DNA from: Thermoanaerobaculia bacterium
GTDB lineage: Bacteria > Acidobacteriota > Thermoanaerobaculia > Multivoradales > JAHEKO01
NCBI GenBank assembly: GCA_945787575.1
Contig: CALZKB010000012.1
Coordinates: 1 to 37,492 of the forward strand
DNA: 37,492 bases
Reading direction: 5' to 3'
Shown: piece by piece, positions 34,954-37,492 of the stretch
Layout: every line of letters starts with the position of its first letter
Numbering within the stretch: position 1 is the stretch's first letter
Notes under the pieces: model-generated
Told to the model about the DNA's origin: nothing
The model's database searches: none
What the model saw: only the letters and a program-made list of their open reading frames with translations
Translations under genes and position numbers: made by a program

Positions 34954-35844
34954 TTACCGATTCTGCAGATCCGCCATCGAATGTCGGGGAAATCCACTGA
35001 CAGGTCTGCTCCCGCGCGTGATCGCGATGAGATTGATGTCGTCCGGAGATGGCTTGCCACCGCTGAACTGAATCGCGCTGGCCATCAGGTGCTCGATTAC
35101 CGCTTCCCCCGCCTGACCGGCTACTCTCGCGAGCCCTTCTTGTAAGAACCCGTCTTCAAAGGACTCGTCCAGGTCGTTGACGATCGAGCCCAAACCGTCG
35201 GACGCGATCAAGAACACATCTCCCCATTCCAGCGTCAGAGTGGTTGCCTCGTACGTTGCTGCTCCTTCGCCCTCGAAGAGTCCGATAGGGCAGCCAGTAA
35301 CCTCCACTTCCTCTACCCGCTGAGTGCGGGAGCGCAGCACGAAGGGATGGGGCAGCCCAGCGTGGGCGTAGCGCACCGCGGAGCCTTCGCCCTCGAGTGT
35401 CGCCACTCCCGCCGCGACGAACACCCTCCGCGGGACGAGCGGAAGGAGTCCCGCGTTCATCCGTGCCAGAAGGTCGCGCGGCACGATCGTCGTGGCGGCG
35501 GCTTCCTGAAAGACGGCCTTCACCAGCATAGTGGTCATAGCGGCCTCGATACCGTGCCCCATGACATCGCACACCAGCAGGGCCGCACTATCGTGATCGC
35601 GAAAGAGATCGTAGAAATCTCCCCCGAGCGCTTCACATGGCCGGTAGAGCGCCGCGAAGCTGTACTGCCCGAGCGGCGCCGAGAGGTCTGGTAGCAGGCT
35701 CTTCTGGACGCGCGCGGCCCGTTCCAGCTGCCGCGCGAGCGAGCCCAATGTGTCGACTCGTTCCCGCTGCATTTTAAGACTCGACGCGAAGGACAAGACG
35801 CTGTCCCTTTCCCGCCGGATGGCTCGCTGTTCGTTGAGCTGCAT
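34954..35844 (-). CDS. SpoIIE/PP2C-type serine phosphatase (RsbU-like)
   Basis: ARVQKSLLPDLSAPLGQYSFAALYRPCEALGGDFYDLFRDHDSAALLVCDVMGHGIEAAMTTMLVKAVF...DVFLIASDGLGSIVND. Upstream in-frame extension to 36036 possible. Confidence 0.9.
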   Translation of the reverse strand: MQLNEQRAIRRERDSVLSFASSLKMQRERVDTLGSLARQLERAARVQKSLLPDLSAPLGQYSFAALYRPCEALGGDFYDLFRDHDSAALLVCDVMGHGIEAAMTTMLVKAVFQEAAATTIVPRDLLARMNAGLLPLVPRRVFVAAGVATLEGEGSAVRYAHAGLPHPFVLRSRTQRVEEVEVTGCPIGLFEGEGAATYEATTLTLEWGDVFLIASDGLGSIVNDLDESFEDGFLQEGLARVAGQAGEAVIEHLMASAIQFSGGKPSPDDINLIAITRGSRPVSGFPRHSMADLQNR

Positions 35845-36439
35845 GGTTTGCTCTCGATCCGAGCTGCTTGTGTCTGCCCTGCTTCTATATGAGCCATCAG
35901 GCAAAAACCTTTCAACCTCGGGCTGGAGCGTCGTTTCACTTCTCCACCAAAAAGCGAGCTCTGCCGCCCTTGGCCTCTCCTTCGGCGGCTCGGCGCCCTT
36001 CGCGACTGCCAGACAAGACTGAGCGGTCGACCCCACCAGGGGCGACGAGGACCCCTAGCCTTACGAGGTCGCCTTCAGCCGGCCGTGCCGTTCTCGGGAT
36101 CTGGTCTCATTCGACTACACAGCTAGCAGTTGTCTCAATACCCCAACGGGTAGGCAATAGGCGAATCTGACGAGGTACGTTCGGGCCGAATTTCAACGGC
36201 GCATCGGTCATTCTCTTGAGCCCCGCCGCGCTTGGCAACTACCCAGATATGGGCTGCTCTCCCGGCCCAGTGAACGTCTAAGCCGTCGTGGACACTAGCG
36301 ACTTCGGCCTCGTCTGAAGAACGACGGTCAGTGTTATGTGGCGGCCCACTGGCCAGCGCGCCGACCGCACTTATAAAGGCATTCCGTCGAGGACCGACCC
36401 CGGCGCCAAGAAACGTTTTGCGCGTCGTGCTCATTAATA

Positions 36440-36718
36440 GTGAATGCAGCGCAAGCCGGAAGGACATTTCATTATGAAGCGAAATGTAGTCGAACTGATT
36501 CGAGATTTGTCGTTGTTTCGATCCTGGCCCTGGCCTTCGCCGTCCGCTCGGGGGCGTGCGGCCTGCCGGTCGGTCCGACAGAGCCTCGCCTGCGGGTCGA
36601 TGACCCGGCGGCGGCGGCACCACCGGCCCTGGAGACTCTGCAGGGTCCCGGCGGGTGTCCCGATGATGTCGTCGCCGACCGACCGGGTAGCGACTGCCAG
36701 GACTGGGAGTCCGAATGA
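36440..36718 (+). CDS. Possible small secreted/exported protein
   Basis: ORF with hydrophobic stretch FVVVSILALAFAVRSGACGLPVG upstream of the 36810 gene; no family recognised, competing ORFs overlap. Confidence 0.25.
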   Translation: MNAAQAGRTFHYEAKCSRTDSRFVVVSILALAFAVRSGACGLPVGPTEPRLRVDDPAAAAPPALETLQGPGGCPDDVVADRPGSDCQDWESE

Positions 36719-36809
36719 TCGGTCCACCGAAAAGAGCGACCCACCGCTACGGCAATCCTGTCGGCCAGCGGTTCCAGTGGGACGAACATCGTTCCGAAGG
36801 AGGTAAGTC

Positions 36810-37319
36810 ATGAAGAGCACCAACAACCAGAGGATATGGACCTTGGTCTCGCTTCTCGCGCTCGCGATGAGTGCAGCGACCCTCGGAGCCGCGCAAGGAC
36901 AGCCCGGCTCACTCGCACGGAGCAATCCGATCGACTGCGAGCCGCTAGTGGTCTTTGACGTCAGCGGCTACGGCATCGCTGGCATGATCCACCAGCATTT
37001 CGTCGTCTACAGCGACGGTCTCGCCAGTCTCTCGGCGCTCAGTCCGGGCGGGTCGTACGCGGACCTCACCTGGGTGACAACGGATCGTGCCAAGGAGTTC
37101 AACAACGAGCTCCTCTCGGCTGGCGCCCTGGAGCTCAACGACAGACTTACGCCCGGCACCGCGGACATTCCGCTGACCACCGTCACGGTGTTCAACGGTG
37201 GCGATCCGAGTGCCGTCCACAACACCTTTAGCTTCTACGCCATCGGCGGGGACGACGACTATCAAGCCGTCGTCGAGATCGTGCAAGCGTTCATCGGCTT
37301 CGCCTTCTACGCCGAGTGA
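36810..37319 (+). CDS. Hypothetical secreted protein
   Basis: RBS GGAGG before ATG; signal peptide MKSTNNQRIWTLVSLLALAMSAATLGAAQ; mature protein of unknown family. Confidence 0.7.
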   Translation: MKSTNNQRIWTLVSLLALAMSAATLGAAQGQPGSLARSNPIDCEPLVVFDVSGYGIAGMIHQHFVVYSDGLASLSALSPGGSYADLTWVTTDRAKEFNNELLSAGALELNDRLTPGTADIPLTTVTVFNGGDPSAVHNTFSFYAIGGDDDYQAVVEIVQAFIGFAFYAE

Positions 37320-37344
37320 CAGCCTCCTGTGTCGGCGACTTTCG

Positions 37345-37403
37345 CCGCTGACGACACCCGACCCTCGTAGCAACGAGCCCTTTCGCCGCGTTGTCGTCAG
37401 CGG
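37345..37403. terminator. 12-bp perfect inverted repeat between convergent genes, possible bidirectional terminator
   Basis: CCGCTGACGACA (37345-37356) and TGTCGTCAGCGG (37392-37403), followed on + by TTTTCG. Confidence 0.4.
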
Positions 37404-37421
37404 TTTTCGTCTACCCGCCCT

Positions 37422-37492
37422 TCAAACCTCGGGCAAGGAAGCGGCGCTCAGGCGGTCGGTCGCCTCGAGTCGGAGCTGCGCCAGCTCGAGAC
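37422..37492 (-). CDS. C-terminal fragment of a CDS running off the window end
   Basis: Reverse reading ...LELAQLRLEATDRLSAASLPEV* with stop at 37422-37424. Confidence 0.35.
   Translation of the reverse strand, partial: LELAQLRLEATDRLSAASLPEV

Overview
GC-rich bacterial chromosomal window, densely coded on both strands. The long antisense ORFs in the track are mostly codon-bias shadows. I infer an Acidobacteriota/Thermoanaerobaculia-like diderm from the Ser/Thr kinase-TPR fusions and related families, but did not confirm this. Main contents: (1) a sigma54 response regulator with an internal frame-shifting deletion; (2) a class D-like sortase next to a single LPQTA-anchored substrate; (3) an M23 lipoprotein, a multiply damaged kinase-TPR pseudogene beside an intact paralogue, and a PIN-toxin relic; (4) an orphan octaheme HAO-family cytochrome flanked by two copies of a dispersed repeat; (5) glyoxylate shunt genes (long Icl2-like isocitrate lyase plus malate synthase); (6) a sulfide/sulfur operon (SQR, DsrC/TusE-like, DsrE2-like, FadL-like, diheme cytochrome) behind a consensus sigma54 promoter with upstream palindromes and an adjacent sigma54 activator; (7) an NDP-forming acyl-CoA synthetase; (8) a tightly packed minus-strand operon encoding a SpoIIE/PP2C phosphatase, a C11 (clostripain-like) protease with a C-terminal (RYARS)6 tail, a TPR-CHAT protease, an ECF-like sigma factor and a single-TM coiled-coil protein. 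Item 8 is the best candidate for an undescribed system: two clan CD proteases coupled to a phosphatase and a sigma factor. All calls rest on reading the translated sequence; no database search was run.
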